From Labrenzia sp. R4_2 (GTDB taxonomy: Bacteria; Pseudomonadota; Alphaproteobacteria; Rhizobiales; Stappiaceae), in NCBI RefSeq assembly GCF_017743865.1, contig NZ_JAGHRJ010000005.1:1-64000 (forward strand): a DNA stretch of 64,000 nt, read 5' to 3'. The notes under the pieces are model-generated. The model ran no database searches and was not told the origin of the DNA. It was given only the letters and a program-made list of their open reading frames with translations. Positions 1 through 8,677 of this stretch are shown here, piece after piece; within the stretch, counting starts at the first letter, position 1, and every line of letters begins with the position of its first letter. The translations under genes were made by a program, and so were the position numbers.

Positions 1-263
1 CTTCCTTGTCTGAAAGATCAGCGTACCTGCGTAACTCTTAAAACACTCAAGCCCATAAGAACCCAAGCATCGCAAGACCAACGCCGCCTACGCTTCCCTT
101 CCTTCAAATATCAAATTGTCAATGAACCATTCACCGGAGCGAATGCGGCTTGAATTGCCGACACCGGAAGACACAGAGCCGAGGCCTTGTTGAGGCGTTT
201 GGTTCAAATCTTTCGGTAGAACCGACGGTGAAGAGCGCCGCGTCAGCAGCGCCGCCGTCGATG
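1..263 (-). other. rRNA operon leader, 16S gene lies beyond the left edge
   Basis: Read on the minus strand, this segment follows a near-consensus promoter. It contains an antitermination boxA-like stretch, TTCATTGACAATTTGAT, at about 110-126, then a GAAGGAAGGGAAGCG stretch. That arrangement resembles alphaproteobacterial rrn leaders upstream of 16S rRNA. No open frame on either strand looks like a gene. I infer that the 16S gene begins just left of position 1. The mature rRNA is not in the window, so the call rests on the promoter and leader pattern only. Confidence 0.65.
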
Positions 264-269
264 GAGGGG

Positions 270-298
270 GTTATACGCATCGCCCCAGTTGGAGTCAA
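270..298 (-). promoter_or_regulatory. strong sigma-70 promoter of a leftward rRNA operon
   Basis: On the minus strand TTGACT (293-298) and TATAAC (270-275) are separated by exactly 17 bases. Upstream of the -35 box (about 299-360) lies a run rich in A and T, as in the UP elements of rrn promoters. Transcription would start near 263 and run off the left edge. The downstream leader resembles that of an rRNA operon. Confidence 0.72.
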
Positions 299-682
299 CA
301 CAGTTTGTCAAAAAAGATTCACAAAAAACAGAAATGCTGGAATTGTTATTTTTTACAGTATCTTATGAAAGACAACGGGGGCCTTCTAGCTCGCTTCACA
401 TGCATATATCGAAGCCTGCTCTCACACTCGGCCAAAGCCCGGCCCCAGAGGCGACTATATATAATGTGGGACCAGTTCGACTGTATTAGCCCAATTGGGG
501 GCTCCGGTTTCTCGTCGCAAATGCCGGTCTTCTAGTAACATATTTATGCCGGATTTCAGACATAGGCCCTTATTTCTCGGGCAAGCAGGGTAATCTCTGA
601 AGATGAATGTTTGACGTTTTTGCCGAAAACCGGCATTTAGCGTCTTCAGCTGTTAACCTGCAGGGCGCACACCGCTTTATAT
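299..682. other. intergenic region between the rRNA operon and the M23 peptidase gene
   Basis: This stretch of about 380 bases holds the AT-rich UP-like segment (299-360). A possible plus-strand promoter for the peptidase lies at 611-639. Short open frames here have no family resemblance, and I see no other gene in it. Confidence 0.5.
611..639 (+). promoter_or_regulatory. possible promoter of the M23 peptidase gene
   Basis: TTGACG (611-616) and CATTTA (634-639) are 17 bases apart, about 90 bases before the preferred start codon. The -10 box is weak. The spacer and -10 region also carry the small dyad TGCCGAAAACCGGCA. Confidence 0.3.
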
Positions 683-730
683 TTGCAGCACCGCTTCATT
701 GAGCGATTGAAAGGACCGGACCGGTTACAC

Positions 731-2707
731 ATGCATCTTGGGCCCTTCCATAACCATCAACGATCGCAAATCGACCTTGGGAATGAACCTCCCCTTCGTT
801 CCTATGAGGCAGGGCAGGGATTGCCGGACCGTCGGCAAGTCTCTTTCAGGTGGTTGACCGGAACTGTTCTGACAGGCGTGACATCTCTGGTCTTGATGGG
901 CGGCGCGCTTACGGCCGCACTGGACGGGCAGTACAGTGTTGCAGCCACACCATCGTTTGAATTTGGCGCCAACGGTTATCTCGAAACTGGCGGGCGTGGG
1001 TCGAAGGGCGACCGGGTGCTTCGAACCGCCACCGAGTATTCCAACAAACAGGTGCTTGACGTAAATGTGGTAACCCGAGTTGGGGAGCGCGAAAATATCC
1101 GGGTGCAACCTCATATTTTCGTAAGTGCCAGCCTTGCTACCCGGTCCGATCCGGATCTCGCCCAACTCATCCCCGATTTCAATCCGATGGCGATGTTTGC
1201 AGACAATCAGGATTTGAACGACGAGGGCGGGGCACCTGGAGCTGAAACGTTACTCCTCGCCGACTCCAGCTATGGGGCAAAACTTGAAAGCGAAGTCAGC
1301 ATCAGTCTGACCGCGTTCCCATCAGACAGCGGCTCGATTGCCTTGGATGCGACTCCCACTGAAACCGAGATTGAACTCTCGGTGCGCGAAATCGCACGCA
1401 CAATGTCGATCGACACGGTTGAGATGGCCGCAAAGACCCTGGTTGATCCGGGCCGTTTTGACTTCAACCTTGCGCTTCAGCCCGATCTCGAACGGTTTGC
1501 CGTGCGCATCACGCCGGAAAACGTCTCCTTCGTCTCCAAACGGGAGGAAGAAATCCGGTTTGCCGGCATGGATGAAAAAATCATCCCATTGAGCTCGGGC
1601 CAAAACCTTGCTGATCTGTTGCTGGAACACGAGGCCACTGACACGGAAGCCGCTATCATCAATGATGCATTCCGAGATGTTTTCGGCTTTACGGAAATCG
1701 AGGATGGTCAACGGCTGCGGATTGCGTATGCCCCGGATCCGGAAAATCTGGAGCGGATGCGTCCGGAACGGATCAGTCTTTACACCGATACCGAACACCA
1801 GGCGACTGTGGCCCGCTCTGACAGCGGATCCTACATCGAAGCCAAAGAACCCGACACGTTTTTGGCGAATGCGTTTGAAGAAGCCGACCGCATTTCCTAC
1901 GGCGGTCCGACGCCCGCAATTTACGACAGCCTTTACCAGACGGCCCTCGAACAGGACATGCCGGAAGCAATCATCGACGATCTCATCCGGATGTTCTCCT
2001 TTGATGTCGATTTCAATGCCCGCGTCCAGCCTGGTGACGCACTTGAGCTGTTCTTTACCGAAAGCGAAGCCGGCGGTCCTCCGAAAATCCTTTATGCGTC
2101 TTTGAAAACCGGAAATACAAGCCGCGAGTTTTATCGCTACCGGACGCCGGATGACAATGTCATCGACTTTTATGACGACTCTGGCCAGAGCGCGAAGAAG
2201 TTCCTGATCCGGAAACCGTTGAACGGCGGCAAATTCAGGTCTGGCTTTGGCATGCGCCGCCACCCAATTCACAGATACACGAAGATGCACCGTGGTGTGG
2301 ACTGGGCAGCGCCACGTGGAACTCCGATTTTCGCGGCTGGCAACGGAACAATCAAGAAAGCCGGTTGGAGCTCCGGGTACGGACGGCGTATCGAGCTGCA
2401 GCATACGAACGGCTATGTAACCACCTACAGTCACTTGACCGGGTTCGCCAAAGGGATCCGAGAGGGGGCGAGGGTCAACCAAGGCACCGTTATCGGTTAT
2501 GTCGGCTCCACAGGCCTGTCGACCGGTCCGCATCTGCACTACGAAGTACTCGTCAACGGCCGCTTTATGGACCCAATGCGGATCAAATTGCCAAAGGGGA
2601 GAACCTTGGACGGCGAACTGCGCACAGCCTTCGAGGCGGAGCGCTACAGGATCGACACCTTGCTCGACAGAGCCCGCAAGCCTTCCCGGATCGCATCATT
2701 GAATTGA
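731..2707 (+). CDS. M23 family metallopeptidase (LytM-type cell-wall hydrolase)
   Basis: This is a probable murein endopeptidase anchored in the inner membrane and acting in the periplasm. A single hydrophobic segment lies at about residues 41-65, followed by a long region of some 400 residues that probably contains LysM/OapA-like parts. The M23 domain is C-terminal. The zinc site is complete: H520 and D524 in HRGVDWAA, H568 in YSHL, and the HLH pair at 601-603. It should therefore be catalytically active, unlike degenerate EnvC/NlpD-type activators. I chose ATG 731; an in-frame TTG at 683 would add 16 residues, and neither has a good ribosome binding site. It converges on clpB across a shared terminator. 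Confidence 0.85.
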   Translation: MHLGPFHNHQRSQIDLGNEPPLRSYEAGQGLPDRRQVSFRWLTGTVLTGVTSLVLMGGALTAALDGQYSVAATPSFEFGANGYLETGGRGSKGDRVLRTATEYSNKQVLDVNVVTRVGERENIRVQPHIFVSASLATRSDPDLAQLIPDFNPMAMFADNQDLNDEGGAPGAETLLLADSSYGAKLESEVSISLTAFPSDSGSIALDATPTETEIELSVREIARTMSIDTVEMAAKTLVDPGRFDFNLALQPDLERFAVRITPENVSFVSKREEEIRFAGMDEKIIPLSSGQNLADLLLEHEATDTEAAIINDAFRDVFGFTEIEDGQRLRIAYAPDPENLERMRPERISLYTDTEHQATVARSDSGSYIEAKEPDTFLANAFEEADRISYGGPTPAIYDSLYQTALEQDMPEAIIDDLIRMFSFDVDFNARVQPGDALELFFTESEAGGPPKILYASLKTGNTSREFYRYRTPDDNVIDFYDDSGQSAKKFLIRKPLNGGKFRSGFGMRRHPIHRYTKMHRGVDWAAPRGTPIFAAGNGTIKKAGWSSGYGRRIELQHTNGYVTTYSHLTGFAKGIREGARVNQGTVIGYVGSTGLSTGPHLHYEVLVNGRFMDPMRIKLPKGRTLDGELRTAFEAERYRIDTLLDRARKPSRIASLN

Positions 2708-2744
2708 GCCGGCCTGCGTAAAGAGCAGAGATCGGAGAAAGTGA

Positions 2745-2776
2745 AAAGCCCGCGGAGCAACTGCTCCGCAGGCTTT
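2745..2776. terminator. bidirectional terminator hairpin between the M23 gene and clpB
   Basis: AAAGCC and GCGGAGCA pair with TGCTCCGC and GGCTTT across a two-base loop, with one mismatch in the stem. The hairpin sits between two convergent stop codons and has A's on one side and T's on the other, so it can serve both genes. Confidence 0.6.
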
Positions 2777-2800
2777 ATCTTACCTTAAGCTGCGCTTCGG

Positions 2801-5398
2801 TTATGCGGCCTGACTGTCAGCGCCTGCCACCTGAAACAGCAGGCGGTCCGTCCCGGCGGATACATTTACTGTTTGCCCATCGAGTACATCACCGGCGAGC
2901 AGCTTCTCCGCTAACGGATCCTGGACATCCTTTTGGATCACCCGCTTCAGCGGGCGCGCACCATAAGCGGGATCGTACCCTTTTTGAGCCAACCAACCGA
3001 GGGCCCCATCGTCCAGATTGAGCGTAATCTTCCTATCAGTCAAAAGACCGCGCAAACGCTCAAGCTGAATTTTGACGATCGCCGACATCTGAGACCGCTG
3101 CAGCCGATGGAAGAGAACAATCTCATCAAGCCGGTTCAGGAACTCCGGACGGAAATGCCCGCGGACCACAGACATCACCTCAGTGCGAACCGCGTCGCTG
3201 TCTTCGCCTTCAGGCTGGTTGACCAGGAACTCTGATCCGAGGTTCGAGGTCATGATGATCAGCGTATTCCTGAAATCCACAGTCCGGCCCTGACCATCCG
3301 TCAAGCGGCCATCATCGAGGACCTGCAGCAGCACGTTAAAGACATCGGAGTGCGCTTTTTCGATTTCATCAAAAAGCACGACCTGATACGGGCGCCGACG
3401 AACCGCTTCGGTGAGAGCACCACCTTCCTCGTATCCGACGTAGCCGGGAGGGGCACCGATCAACCGGGCAACAGAGTGTTTCTCCATGTATTCCGACATA
3501 TCGATGCGTACCATTGCGCTGTCATCGTCGAACAGAAAGCTGGCAAGAGCTTTGGTGAGTTCGGTTTTACCAACCCCGGTAGGTCCAAGGAACATGAACG
3601 ACCCGATCGGCCGGTTCGGATCCTGAAGCCCGGCGCGCGCCCGCCGCACGGCGGTCGACACCGCATGGATCGCTTCGCTCTGACCAATCACTCGGCCAGC
3701 GAGAACATCTTCCATCCGGAGCAGCTTTTCGCGCTCGCCTTCCAGCATTTTATCGACCGGGATGCCCGTCCATTTGGATACGACCTGAGCGATATGCGAC
3801 GGAGTGACCGCCTCATCGACCATTGCATCACTGTCCTCGGACGCTTCTGCATCAGCCAGTTTGCGTTCAAGATCCGGAACAACCCCGTAGGCCAGCTCCC
3901 CAGCCTTCGCCAAATCGCCTTGACGCTGTGCGATCTCCAGATCAATTCTGGCTTGCTCCAACTGCTCCTTGATCTTTTGCTCAAGGTTCAGTTTTTCCTT
4001 TTCGCCAAGCCAGCGGCTGGTCAACGTTTGGGATTGCTCTTCCAGATCCGTCAGTTCTCTTTCGAGTTTTCCTAGACGGTCTTGGGCCGCTTCGTCGCTT
4101 TCTGTTTTGAGGGCTTCCCGTTCGATCTTGAGCTGGATAATCCGCCGGTCCAGTTCGTCCAGTTCCTCCGGTTTGGAATCCACCTGCATGCGCAAGCGGC
4201 TTGCCGCCTCATCGACAAGATCAATTGCCTTGTCCGGCAAGAACCGATCCGTGATGTAACGGTTTGACAGAGATGCCGCCGAAACAATTGCCGAGTCGGT
4301 GATGCGTACACCGTGGTGCAATTCATACTTCTCCTTGATCCCGCGCAGGATCGAAACCGTGTCCTCCACTGTCGGTTCGGTTACGAAAACCGGCTGGAAA
4401 CGGCGAGCAAGCGCTGCATCCTTTTCAACGTGTTTGCGGTACTCATCGAGCGTCGTGGCCCCGACACAGTGCAGTTCTCCGCGTGCGAGCGCAGGTTTCA
4501 GGAGGTTCGATGCATCCATAGCACCATCCGCCTTACCGGCACCCACAAGCGTGTGCATTTCGTCGATGAAGAGAACAATGCCACCCGCTGCGGCCTCAAC
4601 CTCAGACAAGACGGACTTCAAACGCTCCTCAAACTCGCCGCGGTACTTCGCACCGGCGATCAGGGCACCCATGTCGAGTGCCAGCAACTGTTTGTCCTTC
4701 AAGGACTCAGGAACATCGCCGTTGACAATCCGGAGCGCCAAACCCTCCGCAATCGCGGTTTTGCCGACGCCCGGCTCACCGATCAAAACGGGGTTGTTTT
4801 TCGTTCGCCGTGACAAGACCTGGATCGTGCGGCGGATTTCCTCGTCGCGGCCAATCACCGGATCAAGTTTTCCGTCCCGCGCCACCTCGGTCAGGTCTCG
4901 GGCATATTTTTTCAAAGCTTCATACTGGTTTTCAGCCGTCGCACTGTCAGCCGTGCGGCCTTGGCGCAACTGATTGACAGCTTCATTCAAGGCATTCGGC
5001 GTGATGCCGTGACGCTTGAACAACTTGCCAGCTTCGCTGTCTGCATCCATGACCAGAGCCAGCAACAGACGCTCGACAGTCACGAAACTGTCGCCGGCCT
5101 TGTCAGCTATCTTTTCTGCCTGATCAAACAGCCGCGCGGTTGCCTGGTGCATGTAAAGTTGACCAGAGCCACCGGAGACTTTCGGCATTTTGTCGAGAAT
5201 GCCTTCAAGATCACCCTTGAGAGCTTTTGCATCTCCGCCAGCTCGGCTGATCAAGCCGCTTGCCATACCTTCCGGATCATCCAGAAGGACCTTCAGAACA
5301 TGTTCCGGAGTAAACTGCTGGTGGCCACGGCCCAATGCAAATGTCTGGGCAGATTGAACGAATCCACGGGCCCGTTCGGTATATTTTTCAAAGTTCAT
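2801..5398 (-). CDS. clpB: ATP-dependent disaggregase ClpB
   Basis: ClpB is a cytoplasmic Hsp104-type chaperone that works with DnaK to extract proteins from aggregates. The 865 residues show the full layout. The Clp N domain covers about residues 1-145. AAA1 carries Walker A GEPGVGKT at 207-214 and the Walker B sequence [10 protein letters not shown]. The long charged coiled-coil middle domain spans about 400-530. AAA2 carries GPTGVGKT from 605 and [14 protein letters not shown], and the small D2 domain follows. I chose the start [10 protein letters not shown], which is preceded by GGAAGGGGA; the frame extends nine codons further upstream. A promoter-like pair lies at 5503-5531. Length and motifs match the family with no defect. 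Confidence 0.97.
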   Translation of the reverse strand: MNFEKYTERARGFVQSAQTFALGRGHQQFTPEHVLKVLLDDPEGMASGLISRAGGDAKALKGDLEGILDKMPKVSGGSGQLYMHQATARLFDQAEKIADKAGDSFVTVERLLLALVMDADSEAGKLFKRHGITPNALNEAVNQLRQGRTADSATAENQYEALKKYARDLTEVARDGKLDPVIGRDEEIRRTIQVLSRRTKNNPVLIGEPGVGKTAIAEGLALRIVNGDVPESLKDKQLLALDMGALIAGAKYRGEFEERLKSVLSEVEAAAGGIVLFIDEMHTLVGAGKADGAMDASNLLKPALARGELHCVGATTLDEYRKHVEKDAALARRFQPVFVTEPTVEDTVSILRGIKEKYELHHGVRITDSAIVSAASLSNRYITDRFLPDKAIDLVDEAASRLRMQVDSKPEELDELDRRIIQLKIEREALKTESDEAAQDRLGKLERELTDLEEQSQTLTSRWLGEKEKLNLEQKIKEQLEQARIDLEIAQRQGDLAKAGELAYGVVPDLERKLADAEASEDSDAMVDEAVTPSHIAQVVSKWTGIPVDKMLEGEREKLLRMEDVLAGRVIGQSEAIHAVSTAVRRARAGLQDPNRPIGSFMFLGPTGVGKTELTKALASFLFDDDSAMVRIDMSEYMEKHSVARLIGAPPGYVGYEEGGALTEAVRRRPYQVVLFDEIEKAHSDVFNVLLQVLDDGRLTDGQGRTVDFRNTLIIMTSNLGSEFLVNQPEGEDSDAVRTEVMSVVRGHFRPEFLNRLDEIVLFHRLQRSQMSAIVKIQLERLRGLLTDRKITLNLDDGALGWLAQKGYDPAYGARPLKRVIQKDVQDPLAEKLLAGDVLDGQTVNVSAGTDRLLFQVAGADSQAA

Positions 5399-5502
5399 GT
5401 GCAATCCCCTTCCCGTCCGCACCACCCGAAGCGTGGGGAACGTTTTTGAGTTTCAGACCCCTTGGTGGGCATCTGCGCAGCCTCGTAAAGCACTGCCTAC
5501 CC

Positions 5503-5531
5503 AATATAGTGTTGCATTTTCATCACAAAAG
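5503..5531 (-). promoter_or_regulatory. candidate clpB promoter
   Basis: On the minus strand CTTTTG (5526-5531) and TATATT (5503-5508) are 17 bases apart, about 105 bases upstream of the clpB start. The CTATATT context also resembles heat-shock (RpoH) -10 elements, but the -35 box is not a clean RpoH match. The sigma factor cannot be decided from sequence alone. Confidence 0.35.
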
Positions 5532-5571
5532 ACCCGAGCACCAAATTACTGCCCGATTGCCGGGCAAAATA

Positions 5572-5599
5572 AAAACGGCGCCCAAATGGACGCCGTTTT
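5572..5599 (-). terminator. terminator of the DUF4167 gene
   Basis: AAAACGGCG (5572-5580) pairs with CGCCGTTTT (5591-5599). On the minus strand the hairpin is followed by a T-rich run (TTTTTATTTT), as expected for an intrinsic terminator about 30 bases past the stop codon. Confidence 0.7.
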
Positions 5600-5630
5600 C
5601 TTATCATTCAGAGCTTGTTTGACGCTGGCA

Positions 5631-6329
5631 TCATTCACCAGCTGCAGCCGTTTCGGAAGGTGTATCTTCCGTTGCTTTGGTACGGCGTGTCCGGGTTGTC
5701 CGGCGCCGCGGTTTTGGTTGCACTTCGCCTTCATCCGCAGCTTCAGGACCGCCGTCATCAGCTTGCGCTTCATTTTCAGAGCCAGCCTCTGATGCAGCTT
5801 TGCGCGGGGTACGAGTCCGTGGCGTCCGGGTCCGGCGGCGCGGCTTCTCTTCAGCTTCGCCGGCTTCATCAGACGCCTGAGCTGCCCCGTTCACCTGACC
5901 TTCTTGATCAATCACCGGCATATTGTCGATAAACGGCTGCGGAGCATCTCCATCAACAACGGTGTTGTCCGCGGATGGCTTTGACGGCTGGTCACTGCCT
6001 TGAGATCCGCCAGAGCCGTTTACGGCTGCCTGATCCTGGTTGTCATCCGCCTCATGACGCGCAGTGTGCTGCGTGTTCTGCTGCGGCGGCTGTGCAGCCG
6101 CTACGATACGGAGATAGTGCTCAGCATGCTGATTGTAATTCTCGGACATCACCCGGTCGCCCGATGCCTGTGCATCGCGGGCAAGCTGCTGATACTTCTC
6201 CGCAATATGCATCGCTGTGCCGCGGATTTTCACATCAGGACCGTTGGATTCATAAGTCCGGGTTAGCGGATTAGGTCCCTTGCGGCCCCGTCCGCGCATA
6301 CGCTTATTGCTTTGATTTCCTGGTCTCAT
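5631..6329 (-). CDS. DUF4167 domain-containing protein
   Basis: This 232-residue protein begins MRPGNQSNKRMRGRGRK, an arginine-rich basic N-terminus followed by the conserved DUF4167 core (about residues 15-80, including the GPNPLTRTYESNG and KYQQLARDAQ stretches). The C-terminal half is low complexity, first acidic and glutamine-rich, then with repeated RRRTRTPRTRT-like basic segments. The family is typical of alphaproteobacteria and its function is not established. The basic tails suggest nucleic-acid or ribosome binding, which is inference. The frame extends upstream, but the homologous region begins at this ATG. It lies downstream of prmC on the same strand after a gap of about 360 bases. 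Confidence 0.85.
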   Translation of the reverse strand: MRPGNQSNKRMRGRGRKGPNPLTRTYESNGPDVKIRGTAMHIAEKYQQLARDAQASGDRVMSENYNQHAEHYLRIVAAAQPPQQNTQHTARHEADDNQDQAAVNGSGGSQGSDQPSKPSADNTVVDGDAPQPFIDNMPVIDQEGQVNGAAQASDEAGEAEEKPRRRTRTPRTRTPRKAASEAGSENEAQADDGGPEAADEGEVQPKPRRRTTRTRRTKATEDTPSETAAAGE

Positions 6330-6691
6330 CCTGCCGTTTTCTCTTAAGGAACGGCGGTCAGCCCATGGCCGACCAAACATCGGAATATCTTTAAACCGAT
6401 ACGAAATACGCGCCGAAACCAACCCGTGATGGCCTGCAGCTGTCAATGAAAAGTCAGACGCTGGAAGCCCGGCTGAAAGCCAGTGCCCATGTCTTTTTCT
6501 CCGACAGTCCAAAAACCGGTTAGCCCGATTGACAACTACATTCACTGCGCAAGTCAGCACATTTTGTGAAGTTGCCGGATGCGTATGCCCCGCTTAAACG
6601 CTTATCACATCTCCGGTCTCGGCAAGCCGAACGTACCCCGTTCCGCTACGATTTCCAAGTGCTTTTTCGCAGCAAGATTAAATCATGATCA
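6330..6691. other. intergenic region upstream of the DUF4167 gene
   Basis: About 360 bases separate the prmC stop from the DUF4167 start. I see no gene, tRNA or clear terminator. The short dyad GGTCAGCCCATGGCCGACC lies near 6357-6375, within the likely 5' leader of the DUF4167 transcript. Confidence 0.4.
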
Positions 6692-7534
6692 TTAAACCCG
6701 GCGAGCTGTTGCAACCCGGTCACGCCCGCCAAGATCCTGAATGATATCAATTGCCTCAAAGCCATGATGACGCAGCTGGTTTTTCAACTCTTCGCCCTGA
6801 TCATAGCCTATTTCCAAAGCTATTCGCCCACCCGGCACCAAAATGGAAGCCGCCTGCGAAACGATCTGCCGATAGGCTTGCAGACCGTCTGCGCCGCCAT
6901 CCAAGGCAAGAATCGGATCGTGCTGAAGCACGTCCTTGGAAAGTTCACTCAAGACCGGCGTGCGGATATAGGGGGGATTGCTGATTACCCAGTCAAATCC
7001 ATGCTGCAGCGCGGCTACATAGTCACCACGAACGGGAAGAAAGCGGTCACCAACCTCATGATTATCGGCATTGCTTGCTGCACAGCCCAGCGCATCTTCT
7101 GAGATGTCGACCGCAACCATGATCGCTTCCTGCAACTCAGCAAGCAACGTCACGGCGATGGCCCCGGTTCCCGTCCCAATGTCACACATTGTCAGCGGCC
7201 GGACCGGATCACAGTCCTTCAGGACAGTTTCAATCAGGGTTTCCGTGTCCGGACGCGGCTCAAGGGTCGCATGATTTAGCCGGAAGGTCCGGCCGTAGAA
7301 CTCACGTTCTCCAAGTATCCGGCCAACCGGTTTTCCGTTCAGCCGCTGCGTTGCGTATTCCAACGCGATACCAGCTGCTGCATCCGGGACCTCCTCGCTT
7401 TCGCTGAGCAACAACTCTGAGACAGATATCCGCAAAGCGGCGCTGACCAAGAGTTTCGCATCCAGTTCCGGTGTTTCCAGTTTGCCGCCACGGAACTGAT
7501 CGCGGATCTGGCGATAAAGCGCCCCGGTTTTCAT
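6692..7534 (-). CDS. prmC: peptide chain release factor N(5)-glutamine methyltransferase
   Basis: PrmC methylates the glutamine of the GGQ motif of release factors 1 and 2 using S-adenosylmethionine. The 280-residue protein has an N-terminal helical release-factor-binding domain, the SAM-binding motif CDIGTGTGAIAV, and the diagnostic catalytic NPPY motif in ISNPPYIRTP. It follows prfA, which encodes its substrate, by 16 bases, so the two are surely co-transcribed. Confidence 0.96.
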   Translation of the reverse strand: MKTGALYRQIRDQFRGGKLETPELDAKLLVSAALRISVSELLLSESEEVPDAAAGIALEYATQRLNGKPVGRILGEREFYGRTFRLNHATLEPRPDTETLIETVLKDCDPVRPLTMCDIGTGTGAIAVTLLAELQEAIMVAVDISEDALGCAASNADNHEVGDRFLPVRGDYVAALQHGFDWVISNPPYIRTPVLSELSKDVLQHDPILALDGGADGLQAYRQIVSQAASILVPGGRIALEIGYDQGEELKNQLRHHGFEAIDIIQDLGGRDRVATARRV

Positions 7535-7550
7535 GAGCTGCCTTCTTGAA

Positions 7551-8624
7551 TCAGGCTTCTTCCGACGCCAAAAGGTTTGCCTGGTAATCCAGGATCAAGG
7601 CTTCGATCACCTCATCAAGGCTTTCTCCGGCGATGATCTGATCAAGCTTATAGAGCGTCAATCCAATCCGGTGATCGGTGACCCGGCCTTGCGGGAAATT
7701 GTAGGTGCGGATGCGCTCTGAACGGTCCCCGGACCCAACTTGCAAACGGCGCGCCTCGGTGCGCTCGCTCGCAGCCCGCTCCCGCTCCTCATCATAGATC
7801 CGGGCGCGCAGTAGCTGCATCGCCCGCGCCTTGTTTTTGTGCTGCGAACGTTCGTCCTGAACCGCGACAACGATCCCGGTCGGGATGTGCGTTATGCGGA
7901 CCGCAGAATCCGTCGTGTTGACGTGCTGGCCGCCCGCACCAGACGCCCGGAAGGTATCGATCCTTAAATCGCTATCCTGAACATCGATATCAACGTTTTC
8001 CGCTTGAGGAAGAACCGCAACAGTAGCAGCGGAGGTGTGGATCCGCCCACCGGATTCGGTCGCAGGCACCCGTTGAACGCGGTGAACTCCAGATTCGAAT
8101 TTCAGCCGGGCAAATACATTCTCGCCGGAAACGGAAGCAATGACTTCCTTGAAGCCACCGACTTCGCCTTCGCTGGCGGAGAGAATTTCGACTTTCCATC
8201 CGCGCAATTCGGCGTAGCGCTGATACATCCGGAACAGATCACCGGCAAAAAGCGCGGCCTCATCACCACCGGTACCGGCACGGACTTCCAAAATCGCATC
8301 GTTGGTGTCGGCTTCATCCTTGGGAAGCAAACCGATGCGCACATCCTGTGTCAAACGCTCAAGGTTCTCGGAGAGTTCGTCCCGTTCAAGTTCCGCAAGT
8401 TCCCGCATCTCAGGATCGGTCGCCGGATCTTCAATCAGATCCTCAGCACCCTTCAGGTCTTCTTCTGCCTTGACCAAGGCCCGGATCTTCAGGACCAAAG
8501 GCTCAAGCCCGGCATATTCACGGGACAGTTTCACATAAGATGCCGGGTCCGGATTGGCGGACATCATGTGTTCAAGTTCGGCAAACCGATCGAGCAGGTT
8601 ATCGAGTTTGTGACGCGCCAGCAT
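7551..8624 (-). CDS. prfA: peptide chain release factor 1
   Basis: RF1 terminates translation at UAA and UAG. The 357-residue protein carries the anticodon-like PAT tripeptide (in [10 protein letters not shown]), which distinguishes it from RF2. It also has the peptidyl-hydrolysis GGQ motif at 231-233 in [12 protein letters not shown]. Its length is normal for the family. It lies between ptsP and prmC in a leftward operon. The amber codon found inside the yihY gene in this window would be read by this factor. Confidence 0.97.
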   Translation of the reverse strand: MLARHKLDNLLDRFAELEHMMSANPDPASYVKLSREYAGLEPLVLKIRALVKAEEDLKGAEDLIEDPATDPEMRELAELERDELSENLERLTQDVRIGLLPKDEADTNDAILEVRAGTGGDEAALFAGDLFRMYQRYAELRGWKVEILSASEGEVGGFKEVIASVSGENVFARLKFESGVHRVQRVPATESGGRIHTSAATVAVLPQAENVDIDVQDSDLRIDTFRASGAGGQHVNTTDSAVRITHIPTGIVVAVQDERSQHKNKARAMQLLRARIYDEERERAASERTEARRLQVGSGDRSERIRTYNFPQGRVTDHRIGLTLYKLDQIIAGESLDEVIEALILDYQANLLASEEA

Positions 8625-8677
8625 ACGCGCTGTGTCTCCTGAAATCCCAAAATGGGGTGGCTAGGTTCGGCAAGCTG

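Noticed and set aside
180..230. tRNA-like GGTTCAAATC stretch
   Set aside because: It resembles a T loop, but no acceptor stem, D arm or anticodon arm can be built around it.
150..368. 72-codon plus-strand open frame
   Set aside because: It lies across the rRNA promoter and leader on the opposite strand, with no ribosome binding site or domain.
1322..2539. 405-codon minus-strand open frame
   Set aside because: It is antisense to the M23 peptidase gene, has no recognisable domain, and mirrors the codon pattern of the real gene.
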